Of a stretch of 64,000 bases of DNA, positions 35,230 to 48,300 are shown piece after piece. Every line of letters begins with the position of its first letter. Position 1 is the stretch's first letter. The notes beneath the pieces were generated by a model, which did not search any database, was not told the origin of the DNA, and worked only from the letters and a program-made list of their open reading frames with translations. A program made the translations under genes and the position numbers. The stretch comes from Artemia franciscana (lineage: Eukaryota > Arthropoda > Branchiopoda > Anostraca > Artemiidae): the NCBI RefSeq assembly GCF_032884065.1, contig NW_027062662.1:2238052-2302051 (forward strand), written 5' to 3'.

Positions 35230-35850
35230 ATTACCTTACTCAGAATCGCATATCCAGGAAGATAAGGTGGTGAAGATAAGATCTGGTAAAAAAAAAAAAT
35301 CTTGTTGATGGTGTTTCGAGGTTATGATCTGACATCCCAGTTTAGCCTTCATTAAGCATTCACCAGTCTTGATTAACTTCTTTCTTAAAGGCTTCCAGGG
35401 TGTGAGACTGGACGGTGGCTTTGGACGGGCTGCTCCAGAGTGGGGCATAACAGACTGAGAAGAAGTGTTGGCAATCTAACCTGGTGCAATGGAGGACCTG
35501 CATCCTCCTATTTTGTCCTCATGTAGTAGTTGAGAGGAACGGGGAGAAGACGTGACTTTGAAGCACTTTCTACCAGCTTACAAGTTGTTATTATGTCTCC
35601 CTTTTTCCTATGGTATACTAAAGTAGGGAGTTTGAGTTGGATGAGGTATTCCTTGTAGGTTTTGCCTTGCAGTGTTGGCATAAGCTTTGTTGGTCATTTT
35701 TGAACACTCACATCCAAGTACCTTCACACATCCAAGTACCTTCACATCCATCTTATAACTGGGAGATGCTAAGGTCATGCCAAAATCCAGGTGAGGGCAG
35801 ACCATGGTCTTATTAAGCTTCATTATCACATATGGCTCCCCGATGGTTCC
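35230..35850 (-). pseudogene. CR1-like LINE, C-terminal part of ORF2
   Basis: The minus strand reads KTMVCPHLDFGMTLASPSYK, then SKMTNKAYA, KKGDIITTCKLVES, LLPVPLNYYMRTK, and after a shift LEAFKKEV-like residues. This is the standard RPHLEYG ... KRRxxGDMIxxYKL ... FKxxLD end of CR1-type LINE proteins. Stops, a 15-bp internal duplication (AGTACCTTCACATCC at ~35715-35750) and frame shifts show decay. Confidence 0.75.
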
Positions 35851-36186
35851 CTTCTTATGGAGTTCGGTTTTGCTAATTCTAATCTTAATTACTATTTTCT
35901 TTTATGTTAGAAACTAACCTTTTTTATTTGATTAGTTATAAACAATTGAACGATTTTCTCTTTTTTCTGAATGTTTTTTCTAGGAAGTTCGAAGATTTTT
36001 TCATCATGCAAGATTTATAGGTTTCCAAGTTGGAGGAATATGCCCAGAATATTTTCATGTTGAAAGATAAGATACTCTTGTAGTAGATTGATGGGTGCTA
36101 ACGTTTAGAATGCATCCATATCTCCTTGCAGGAGAATTCCTCCCCCATTTTGGACTGGCTTCTACTAACTGTCTCCTTTTTTATAG

Positions 36187-36379
36187 CAATCACGTCCTAG
36201 ATATCCTCCAATACAAAGATCATTCCTTGCACCAAGAGGATCATTCATTGCCCAGAGACCATCAAGATTTGAAACCATGGATACCTCCCCTGCTCCTCCT
36301 CAGACCTATGGTGGATATGTAACTGAGCCTTCGTATGTTGGAGAACCAGAGTGTGCTACTATGGATATACCATATCCAG
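36187..36379 (+). CDS. dsRBD gene, first recognised exon (N-terminus)
   Basis: The exon follows a pyrimidine-rich acceptor (ctccttttttatag) and ends before GTTTGT, leaving a single G that pairs with AT in the next exon. An in-frame TAG overlaps the acceptor, so the frame opens exactly at the splice site. Only this frame stays open to the donor. ATG 36277 has a strong Kozak context and is the preferred start. If translation came through from an upstream exon, 30 more residues rich in Arg and Pro (QSRPRYPPIQRSF...) would be added. I did not find the upstream exon. Confidence 0.72.
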
Positions 36380-39300
36380 GTTTGTATACTTTTATAAGCT
36401 AATTGGCACTGGAAGTAATGGAGATTCCGTGTATGAGGAGAGGGAGCTCAGGTTCTGGGCTCCTTCTGAAATCCTAATTTTTTAGCACTGCTTTTGCAAG
36501 CAACTATGGATATGCAATATTCAGCCTTTTAAAATATGACATTTCGAAGGTTAGTTGATGTGGGTGCAGGTAAGATACAATTTGTGGAATAGCAAAGGTG
36601 CAGGACAAAGTTAAAATCAATTTGGAGGAATGGTCTAAGATTGGAATGGTCTATTGGAAGCCATGGTAATGATTGTGGTCAAGTGGGGTCCTCAAATATG
36701 GGACTTTTGAAAGGTTGAAGAAAACTTGATAGATTTTCTTTCTAGTTCTAGGTAACTGTTTGATTAACCATATACAAAGCAGTAAACTATAATAAAAGCG
36801 TACCAAATGAAAAGTTAAGATACTGAGGTCTAAACTGTATAGCATAATTTTGTAGTGGTTAATTACCTAGAAGTTAAGTGTCATAAAGTTTTGTTTTTGA
36901 GGGTGGTGGGGCATTTTTATAAAGGGAATTTATCTAAAGCAAACACTTTGCTTTTGTGCATTTACGTGTGCTTTAAAAGAAATATGTAACATTCTATATG
37001 CTTTTATAAGTATGCTATTCACTGTAGTCTAAAAAAAGTTCACTCCTTAATTACTTAAATACTGTAGTTTATGATAGTTTGTGCAAGTTTATTTATTTAG
37101 ATGTATTAGATTCAGATTTATTTAGGAAGGTATTTTTCTGTGTTGTGTACTGCAGTCCATCTGTTTGTTTTTGCGATAAAGAGGAGCCTTTTCAACTAGA
37201 TTTTACATGGAACTGAAGCCCCCCCCCACTCCTTTTTTTCTCGCCTATTAATATCCATTCCTCTTTGGCCTGTACCTCAAGACACCTGAATACTTGGATA
37301 TTATAACTGACCTCCTGCTTCAGGTCCCAAAATTCAGTTTTTTTCTCTTTTACATCTAATTCCTTCATTTTTGTGTAATCGTGGAATATTTTTGGGGTGC
37401 TTTAGGTTTGATAGAGAACTAAGAAACTTCGTGCAGCAAAAGCACTTTTTCATTTAAGTTCCGAATATGTAATGTTTTATCTGGGGCTGCCATTTAAACT
37501 TTTGACACATAGATATTATTATCAAAATTGCTTTTTTATGTGTTTGGTTACTATTTGATATGGGTTACTCTTTGCTTACAGTTTGTCACCTCAAATTGTT
37601 TCCTAATAATTCTCCTTTTGTTGTACCTTGTAAAGTTTCATTAGTACTACAAAGTAACATTTTGAACTTGTTTTTTTTTTTTTTTTTTTTTCAGTTAGGT
37701 CCTATAGTGTTGCATTGGCTTATTGCACAGAAGGGTTTCTTAAATTTGGTTTTTTGTTTGAACCTATGCCGTAGAAGTTCTTTAGGTACTATGTTGTCCT
37801 TTTTTGTCCTTTTTTTTTTTTATTATGCTTTCCCACAGAATACCATTTTTAGGTATTTCTAAGACAGAACATATTACCTAAAAATAGGTACTATGTTCCT
37901 TAAATAGATATACCATTTAAGGAGATTGATATGATAGAACCTTTGCTAAGCAGTATCCGTCTGTGTTGCGACTACTAGTTAGTGTTGTTATTAGTAGTGT
38001 TGCAGTGCTTTTATTATGATCTGGGATATTGGACTGAAAGCTAAATTTTTCGAGGAGAGGGGGTGCTCAAAATGTTAAAAACAGCCAATTTGAGGCTCAA
38101 TTTTTCATCGAGTTTTGGTATGAAAGAGTTTCTTATATGACCCCTTCTTCTATGTCCAAATAGGTTGGTATCCCAAATATTGCCCGACTCAGGTACAGGC
38201 AAAGTAACATAGCTGCCATTAGCAGAATTCGACAGAATTCCAAAAGCTGCCGAAACTTCAGCAGTACAATTTGTGTTTTCGCAGCTTTTCTTTCAGCAAA
38301 AAGTATTTTATATGTAAAAATGGTATTTTCAGACAAAATCTGCCAACAAATTTGAATGCTGCCAAGTAGCATTGCTCCATTACTAACGCACTTTTTCCAT
38401 GGCCGGCCTGACTGCTATGAATTTTTTGGGTACAGTACCAATATATTGATAATGTACCAATACGATATCGATATAATGTGCCGATAAATTCCCCTCCGGA
38501 AAAATACCTCATTATCCAAATACCTCAAAAATACCCATAAATTGTCTCAATTTTAGACCCTGAGTTCTTTGCCCCCCATAGTCATACTCACATGTTTCCC
38601 CCTTGTTTATTAGTTGCCTAAGAACAGCCTCAATAATACATTGTGGATTCCAAATAATGCAAAAAACAGATTTATTTAGAAAAGATTTAGAAAAACAATT
38701 CAACCAAATGAAGTTCTAGTATGAACAGTAATTATTTTAAGCCAATTTATTTACATCAACACAAATTCGTGAAAATCTGGTTGAAAGAAGTATAAAGTAT
38801 TTATTGAAATCACTTCTGCTCTCTCCACCATGATTAGTCTTTGCTTGTGGCCCCACCCCCAAGGACTGCACCAGCAAAAGTTACTTGAGGAAATATGGTG
38901 GCATCTTCTGGATACTTTGCGCCTAGAAAAAAAATCGGTCGGTATCCAATATTTTTTTCCAATATCACATAATGACACTGATTCGTATATCACCTGGACC
39001 CTAATCCAAATCATTTGTGGATGTGGGGGGGGGAGCAACATTCAACCCAACCCTGCCCCAAAAAACCCTAAAATCCATACAGCCGCATACCAAACTACCA
39101 AATGCTCAACGTTGATGGCTTTTGGATAGTTCAAGTCCCAGTAGAGTAGGTACCAGTTTTTCAAATAAGTAGACGTTACAGTATTAATTTATGCAAAATT
39201 TTAATTTGCAGATGTGGACAAAACTAAATTTAAAATATTCAAAAGAAAGAGCAAAGAAGAAGAAAAGGTGTCAAAAGCTAAGAGGAAGAAAATAAGGAAT

Positions 39301-42300
39301 GCAGAGATGATGCACGAGGGCTCCCCCAGGAATGCAACTATGGCTCTTAACGATATTGCTATGGCTGCTACAGGAAAGCCTGCCACATTCAAAGTTTATG
39401 CGTCAGATATTCCAGGGAAGCCTTGGTGTGCTGAAGCTACTGTAAGTTTCACCCGAATCCCTTATTACGATATTATTACGATTATTATTATTATTACGAA
39501 ATTGCTTATTACGATATTATTACGATATTGCTTATTACGATATTATTACGATTATTATTATTGTTTTGATATTGCCTTATTACTTAGAACGATGTTGCTT
39601 GGCGTTTTATGAACGAATTAAAAAGCAACCAGTGAAATTGCGAGAGACTTTTTTGCATAAGAGAAGAAAGATCATCAGTCATCTTTCCCATTCTTGTGGT
39701 GCTTGTTTGAGTGTCGTCTATTTGTTCTGCATGGATCTTAGGGTTGATGATTGTGCTTTGAGGGTTCTGGGATTTGACACAAGCGTGATACACATGTGTC
39801 TTTTCACAAGTATTACAAACTACGCAATATAGTCATTGTTTTTCTGCATTCTCCAGGAGCAGCAATCCTTAGTCCATGTGATTCACAGGACATATGAATG
39901 CTGATTGAGCCTAATTATAAGTGCTGTTAGTGGGCTTTAAAATAAATCCATTTGTTTATTTTTATTTGGGGCATTAGGTTATTTTTCAAGTAGTGGGGTA
40001 AGAAACTGCTCTGAGACGAAACTAGAGTTGATATGTATAAGAAAAATATATCCAGCATTATCTAGTGTTTCATAGAAAAATCATTAAATCAGAGATTTAT
40101 CTTATGTAGTTGTGTTTATGTTTTTTATTGTTTTAATTGGAACAAAGATAAAATAATCACTTTTTTAAAGAATTTTTTAAAGTTAAATGTTTTATTTTGT
40201 TGTTTACCATTCGTAATTTTACGTCTTTCCGTCTCAGTGGTACTAACATCTTTACTTCATAAAATTGATACCGGAGTCTAGATATAACAAAAAATTCTCG
40301 CATGCGGAGCAATGAACTCCCTGTAAAGCAAATGGTAATATCCTGATGCTCCGCCCTCGGCCGTGAGTACCCTGTATTGTTAGGGGCAGATCAAATGTCG
40401 CTTCCAGCGCTTCCTCTAGTTTCTTGTAGACACCTGTTTAAAGTTCGGTGGACTTTTGGCTTGTCTTACCGGAAAATGCCTAAAACCCTCGCCCCAATCG
40501 AAACAAAAACAACCGCCAAGACTTGAACTGGCTACTCTACGTTTATGACTTTGGCCTACTAAAGGCCCAAGTGAAAGTTGCATATGGCCATGATGGACTT
40601 TTATCTACAGCCTACACGTACAAACTCAAATGTTTAAGAAAACTATAATTTTTATTGATCCTTAATTTGGGATTTTAAAACCAAACAGAATTAACTTTGG
40701 AGCAATTAAATAACAAAAGTACCCTCGTCAAGTATCTGCCCAACCGTTTTTCAGGATGTTGTTTTGTCACAGGCAGTTCTTCCAAGGTGGCACCAAAATT
40801 AAAAAAAAAAACGTCTTTTTTTGTTTTTTGCTCCATAATCCCTATGCTTGCCCTTGAATAACATTAAATAAAAAAAACTAGTTTTTTAACTGAAAGTAAG
40901 GAGCTACATTAAAACTTAAAACGCACAGAAATTACTTCGTATATGAAAGAGGCTGCTTCCTCATCAACGCCCCGCTCTTTACGCTAAAGTTTTTTACTGT
41001 TTTAAAAAGAAGAATTGAGAGAAAGTCAAACTTTAGCGTAAAGAGCGGGGCGTTGATGAGGAAGCAGCCTCTTTCATATACGAAGTAATTTCTGTGCGTT
41101 TTAAGTTTTAATGTCGCTCCTTACTTTCAGTTAAAAAAAACTTGTTTTTTTATTTAATTTCTGAACGTTTTTGAATCAATGCATGTTTTGATTTTGGCTC
41201 TCCGCAGAAGAATAATCAAAATGAAATTTGCATATTTTTTTTTGGCTTAATGGCTTTCTCATAATTTTGATCGAATGATTTTGAGAAAAAAAGAGCGGGG
41301 GACGAAACCTAGTTGCCCCCCGATTTTTTGGTTAATTAAAAAGGCAACTAGAACTTTTAATTTTTTACGAATCTTTTTATTGGTAAAAGATTTACGTAAC
41401 TTATAAATTAGCTTACTTAAAGAACTTTTTTATTCTCATGTTTTTATTACATATATGAGGGGATTCGCCCCATCGTCAGTACCTCGCTCTTTACACTAAA
41501 GCTTAAATTTTATCCCAATTCATTAAGAATGACCCCCTGAATCACAAAAGCCGTAGAATAAGTAGTTGAAATTACTGAAAATACTTTAGCGTAAAGAGCG
41601 AGGTATTAGAAGGAGGTGAGCCCCTCATATGGGTAATAATTTCTGTTTGTTTTAAGTTTTATTGCTGTTCCTTACTTCCAGCTGAAAAAGCTTTTCCACT
41701 TTTATTTTTTAATTGTTTTTTTTTTAAATAATGCTAGTAGCCTATATCCTGCTCTCCCTTCATGGAAATTTTCTTCTCCCATTACAAATTCTCTAAGGAA
41801 AGTTCCCCCAGCATATCCCCCTCTTCTCAACCCCTCCCCCAAACCAAAAAAATCCTCCTGAAAACGCCTGTATACTTCCTAATAACCATTACTATATGTA
41901 AGCACAGGTCAAAGTTTGTAACTTGTTGCCCCTCCCACGGGGACTGTGGGGGAGTAAGTCGTCCCCAAAGACATAGTTATAAGGTTTTTCGACTACGCTG
42001 AATAAAATGGCTATCTCAGAATTTTGATCCGTTGACTTTGGGAAAATAATTAGCTTGGGAGGGGGCCTAGGTGCCCTCCAATTTTTTTGGTCACTTAAAA
42101 AGGGCACTAGAACTTTTCATTTCCGTTAGAATGAGCCCTCTTGCAACATTCTAGGACAACTGGGTCGATACGATCACCCCTGGGAAAAAGAAAAAAAAAC
42201 AAACAAAAAAAAAACAAAAAACAAATAAAAACTTCTAAAGTAGGGTTCTCTGATACGCTGAATCTGATGGTGTGATTTTCGTTAAGATTCTATGACTTTT

Positions 42301-45300
42301 AGGGGGCGTTTCCCCCTATTTTCTAAAATAACGCAAATTTTCTCAGGCTCATAACTTTTGATGGGTAAGATTAAACTTGATGAAACTTATATATTTAAAA
42401 CCAGCATTAAAATGCGATTCTTTTGATGTAGCTATTGGTATCAAAATTCCATTTTTTAGAGTTTTGGTTACTATTGAGCCGGGTCGCTCCTTACTACAGT
42501 TCGTTACCACGAACTGTTTGATACAGATAAATGAAAGCTTTGTTTGTGTACTCGTAAAAAAATTTGCTGGTACCTTTTTTGATTCTTTTATCTAAAACAA
42601 CCAAGACCTTTATTAGATGTGGATTTTTTGAAGGAAAAATTACATAATTTCGATTTCGATTAGAAATAACAGCCGATTCCATGTTAAGCTGTTCACATTT
42701 TATAACATAGTAAACCCTAAAAAAAGCAATAACATGACTAAAGTATCGGAAAAATTTTAATAAAATACATAACCAAAACAAACCATTACCGATCTCTGAA
42801 ACCATTTTAGAGTATGCCTATAATACTGGCTGAAATAATAAGAATCATATCTTACCAATTTACTTTTAAGAAACCCAAGGTGCTCAGTCATCCAAATGCT
42901 CTCTGGTATAGAGTTAATTAAACAAGAACCCTGAAAGTCTGGCCGTCATTCCGCTTGTATGGAGGACAAAAAACTCACCAGAATGACGAGTTTTAAAATT
43001 ATTGACATATTTACTATTACTAAAATAATAACGTAAAACCTCGGGACATGGAGAATTCCATCATTAATAAGCGAAAATTTCTAACTGGCAATCACGAAAC
43101 AGTTTTATTTGAAGCCCTTGTAATTTTTTGAATCATTTCGAGTGTTATTCACGCAACCTACGTATCTTCTGTATCGCTTTATTCTTAAGGATCTGAACAG
43201 TTTGAAATTGGTATACAAATTTGCTTGACTATAGCATGTATGTGAAACATAGAGGTGAATAAATAACAATAATATCTTTGGGAGGTAAAAATTCTTAAAG
43301 CGTCGAAACGCACCAAGGTCACACGCTATTTCTGTTGCAACAACATCACGTTCCTATGAGAGACTACAGTCAACATAAAAAAAAAAAACAATAATGATTT
43401 TCTGAACTTTCAGAAGAGGTTTGTCTTCGAACATAATTCAACCATCAATGTTATGGGGTTTGTATATTCTAGAATACAGTGCAAAATTAGTCTTGGCCAT
43501 TTTTACTGAGACCTAACTCAACTTAGTGAAGGCATAACAAATTCTCAACACTCTTGACTTTCGATGGAAGAATAACCAAACCGTGAGTAGAAAATGTAAG
43601 CACAGTGTCATTGGCGAATGACATTAGGCAAAAATCCAGGATATAGAACATCATACTATCTGCATAAAACAGGTGGAAGAGTAAACATAGAGCCGGACCG
43701 CTAGGCTTATTCCTTGCCAGAAGTTTCAGGCCCATCAGAAAGACTCGGCACTTTTTGAGCCTCCTTTGTTAGAGGAGGGATCAATTTTTTTAAGTGATAT
43801 TGTTTACATTAGATCCCTTGACCCAAGGACTTACGGCTAAAAGGTTCAGATAATGTTTGATTTTTGTAAAATACACTATAGCTCTCAATTTCTGATCGAA
43901 TGAGCATCTTCCGAAGTTTCTACGACCACGAGGTGGGAGGGAATTCAGGAAAGGACAACCCATCTCTTATACGGAATAAATTCTGCTCGTTTGAGTGTTC
44001 AATGTTACTCTACATTTATAACAAAAGATTCAAACCAGAAATATTCCTGGGCCTCAAGAGCAATTAAATATCAATTTCTATCTAACCGTCTTCCTTAGAA
44101 CTAATTGTGTGGTTTCCTAAAGGCTCAGTGACAGTTCCGATGTATTGGCATTAAAATGGACTCCGAACCAGCTACCCTCTCACGCCTGCAAAATTCTTTC
44201 TTTATAAAACCTGATGCGCCTTTACACAGTATTGCATATATTTTTATGAAATATGAAGCAAATTAGTACGGTTAAATGAAGTTTTGAAATAAATAATTCC
44301 TTCATAAAACCTGGTTTGCCTTTACACAGTATTGCATATATTTTTATGAAATATGAAGCAAATTAGTACGGTTAAATGAAGTTTTGAAATAAATTATTCC
44401 TTCATAAAACCTGGTGTGCCTTTACAAATCATTGCATATATTTTTATGAAATATGAAGTAAATTAATTCGGTTAAATGAAGTTTTGAAATAAATGCCAGA
44501 AACATTTTTCTGCAATAAGAAGGGAGGTAGCACCCTTATTCGGACTTAGTCTATATTAATGGATATGAGAAAATAATTCCTGAACCGAATTTAAACCAGT
44601 CTTGTGTTAGCGGTTGGTATGACGTTGTCCTCCTGTGTGTAACTGCTAATTAATGGTTAATGGGCTAACTCATAGTAATGTGGAATTATACTCAGATTTG
44701 TAATAGTTGACAAAACTAATCTCCAATTTATCTCAAATGACAGAGGAGTTTCTAGGGGTCATTGTGATACATTTTTGTTGTTGTTATTATTATTATCAAA
44801 AGTAGGTCGTGTTTGAAGATAATAAAAAAAATGGTTATAGGTTGTGATACGCTCTCCTGCATTTTCTAATTCGATAGCCATGTCGAATTTGTATCATATT
44901 TGAATTAAAATCAAGTAGTTGTGGGCATCAAGCCATCGCTAATTGTAGAAAAAGCCAAAGACAAGTTGTCCGAGTGAGTGAGAGGCAAATCTGGCATAAG
45001 CCCTTTTTAGGATTGTATAAAAATGATGTCAGTTCATCGTTTGATAGATAAGTATATCTATCATCTGTCCATACGCCATTCTTAGGGCAGAACTAAGGTA
45101 GATAGTCATAGACTTAAGGGATGAAAGATTGGTTTGATTTCGGATTGACGCGTGACGGACAATGTCCACTGGACGTGTATGCAAAATCTGGGACTGAATT
45201 TGCTGGGACTCACAGGCGAACAAGTGAAACCTAAGCCTAATAAGTTTGGCCACTTGTAGTCTAAAAGTGGAATACCGTTCATAGAACAAGTCTTCTGCTT

Positions 45301-48300
45301 GACATTGCTTGACTTTTTTTTTTACCGTCGTCTGTCAGAATCCAGTGCTGAACGAAAAAAAGGTTGACGAAAAACTCAACAACCAAAAACTAAGTTAAAG
45401 GTATGGATTAAAACAAAGAGAAAAATAAACTAAAAAAAGATGCACAATTACCTGTCTTCAATCAGTGTTTAGTTTCAGTCTTTTATTTATTGTTTGTAGA
45501 GGAAGATTTTTCCTATTATATGTCTGATTTATTTTGAAATAAGCCAAAATAGAAATTGTGATATACGATACAAGAAGAAAGACTTCATGAGTAGAATTCA
45601 GCAATTTTGAATTTTTTTGGGGTTTTTGGTTACCTTTAGGTGATGTTTTTTCTTTTTTAAATCCGGTAATCTTCTCCTTTCTTTTTTTTGGTTTGTGTTT
45701 CTCTTGTTTTTGAAACAGTATTTCGTTGATACATTAGTACTATATTATATTTGCTGATAAATTTTTTAACTCGTTCCAGTATGGCGATGTTGTTCATAAA
45801 GGGTATGGCACAAGCAGCGCATTGGCAAAACAAGACGCTTGTGAGCGTCATCTTGAAACTATTATTAAAAACAACATGGAGAAGCTAAAGGCTCCCAAGA
45901 AAAGTAAGTCATTATTGTCTATTAGCCTATAGCTACTAGTTTGCTAGTATTACCTTAAATCTATTTGGTATTTTTGCCTTAAAGCAAGATAGGGTGGTAA
46001 AGACATTTTGCTGGTAAAATTGGTAAATTGTGGTAAAATTTTCATGGTGCTCCATTTCAGCCTCTTCCAAATAGTTGTCAATTACTGCCTTAAATGGGAT
46101 TTGACCTCCACCCCCTGTCAAGAAAAATTTTTTCTGGGTACCCCATTGAAATCAATCCTTTCTTAAATTTTAGTAGCAAGTCAACAGAAAGATGTATGTA
46201 TTAATGTTTCTACCTGGTTAGAAAACAAAGTACCCTAGAAAGGGTTAACTTGAAACTTTACCTTTCTTTAATATGGATTTTAGTGTTCTGTACTGGCCAA
46301 TGAAAGTTCTTAAGCCGAACTGGCCAGACCTGACAACAAACAACAAAGAGAGATAAAAATCAACAACAAAAAAATCAACAAAAAACAATTCTGCGGCCAG
46401 TAGAGTTACTTTGATGTTCTCATTGAAGTAACTCTAATAGCTTCTTTTCCCTGTACTGGCCAATGAAAGTTCTTAAGCCGAACTGGCCAGACCTGACAAC
46501 AAACAACAAAGAGAGCTAAAAAATCAACAACAAAAAACAATTCTGCGGCCAGTAGAGTTGCTTTGATGTTCTCATTGAAGTAACTCTAATAGCTTCTTTT
46601 CCCTGTACTGGCCAATGAAAGTTCTTAAGCCGAACTGGCCAAACCTGACAACAAACAACAAAGAGAGATAAAAAATCAACAACAAAAAAATCAACAAAAA
46701 ACAATTCTGCGGCCAGTAGAGTTGCTTTGATGTTGTCATTGAAGTAACTCTAATAGCTTCTTTTCCCTGTACTGGCCAATGAAAGTTCTTAAGCCGAACT
46801 GGCCAGACCTGACAACAAACAACAAAGAGAGATAAAAAATCAACAACAAAAAAAAATCAACAAAAAACAAACTGCGGCCAGTAGAGTTGCTTTGATGTTC
46901 TCATTGAAGTAACTCTAATAGCTTCTTTTCCCTGTACTGGCCAATGAAAGTTCTTAAGCCGAACTGGCCAGACCTGACAACAAACAACAAAGAGAGATAA
47001 AAAATCAACACTAAAAAAATCAACAAAAAACAATTCTGCGGCCAGTAGAGTTGCTTTGATGTTCTCATTGAAGTAAGTCTAATAGCTTCTTTTCCCTACG
47101 TGGATCAGTAGCGACAATTGTATTTATCATTATTGGTGGTGGTTTTATTTGTTTGTAGTTTAGTGTTTTTTCTTTTATCTTGAACTGAGGACGCCTAGTT
47201 TAGATACAGGTGAAATATCCGCGCTATTTTTAGTCTTTCATCTCTTTTCTCTCTACTAGCCGTAGTCTCGTTTGAATTTTTGTTGTTGTTGTTGATTTTA
47301 TCTTTCTTTGTTGTTTGTTGTACTGGCCAATAGTTAAATTTTGTATTGAATTGAGGTTTGCTCTGTTGTTCAAGCGTTTCCGAAGCCCTTATGAATCTGT
47401 TGATCCCAGGAAGGTGCAAATCAAGCTCATCTGTACAGCTTAGTTTTTACAACAGATACAGTTTGATCTTTTCCTATTTCCTTCAGACATACTTTTGTTT
47501 CTTCTATGGATGGAAGTTATTTTACAATCAAAAGGAGAAACAAAGAATCATAAAATTAGATTTAAGGGAAGAATGGAGAATAAAACAAAAATACGGTAAG
47601 CCCTCATCAAAATCTGACAAATTAATTTAAAGCAATTTAATTTGGGTCCTTTGTAATTTCATTTGATGGATTTTAAAATGTTATTTTCAAAAAAGGCCCA
47701 AGACCTTTGCTTAACCGCTAAAAAGGCTATTTACCAGGCCATTGTTTTCCTAGCCAATTTAACAAGGCAAAATAAATCCTCTTCAAATTTCCAAAAGGAA
47801 ACGAAAAATTATTGAAGAACAGCTGAGTCCTTGGGACTAAGCCTATCAGAGGCATCGCTCCACCATTGCCAGCAGTAAAGGGCCAAAGGCCTTCAATGTA
47901 AAAATTTTATTAAATTTTTTCCCGGTCACTTTGTATAGAAGAGATGGTCTTAAAAGCTTTGTAGGGGGATTATTCGATTAGAGATTGAATGATCTAGTGT
48001 CGTTTCTAAGAGCCAAGAGATTGGAAAGCAGCCGCTTCCTCCCCGAGCCCTTTTTGCTACCCAATCCCTCTGTTATCCCCCACGCCCATCAAAACTTTTA
48101 GATAGGCACTTTGTTCAATTTGTAAGAAGGTCCATTAATATGTCTTCAATTTTTAAAAAGGTCCATTAAATATGTCTTAGTCAACTACTCAAAAAAGCTT
48201 CTGTTTCACCTAAAATGTTGAACGAGTACAATGACAATTAAGAGGTGACTATTCAGAATGGGCCTTAGTTGGATATTTATAAATACGGTGAAACCAACTT

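Noticed and set aside
36095..36322. 75-codon frame over the first dsRBD exon
   Set aside because: It is in a different frame from the one that joins exon 2 and stops before the donor, so it is a shadow.
40520..40580. Possible tRNA or SINE on the minus strand (AGTTCAAGTC box)
   Set aside because: Only a weak B-box-like word; no A box or cloverleaf could be made.
45029..45289. 86-codon minus-strand frame in intron 2
   Set aside because: No motif recognised; the length is within expectation for random frames in 64 kb.
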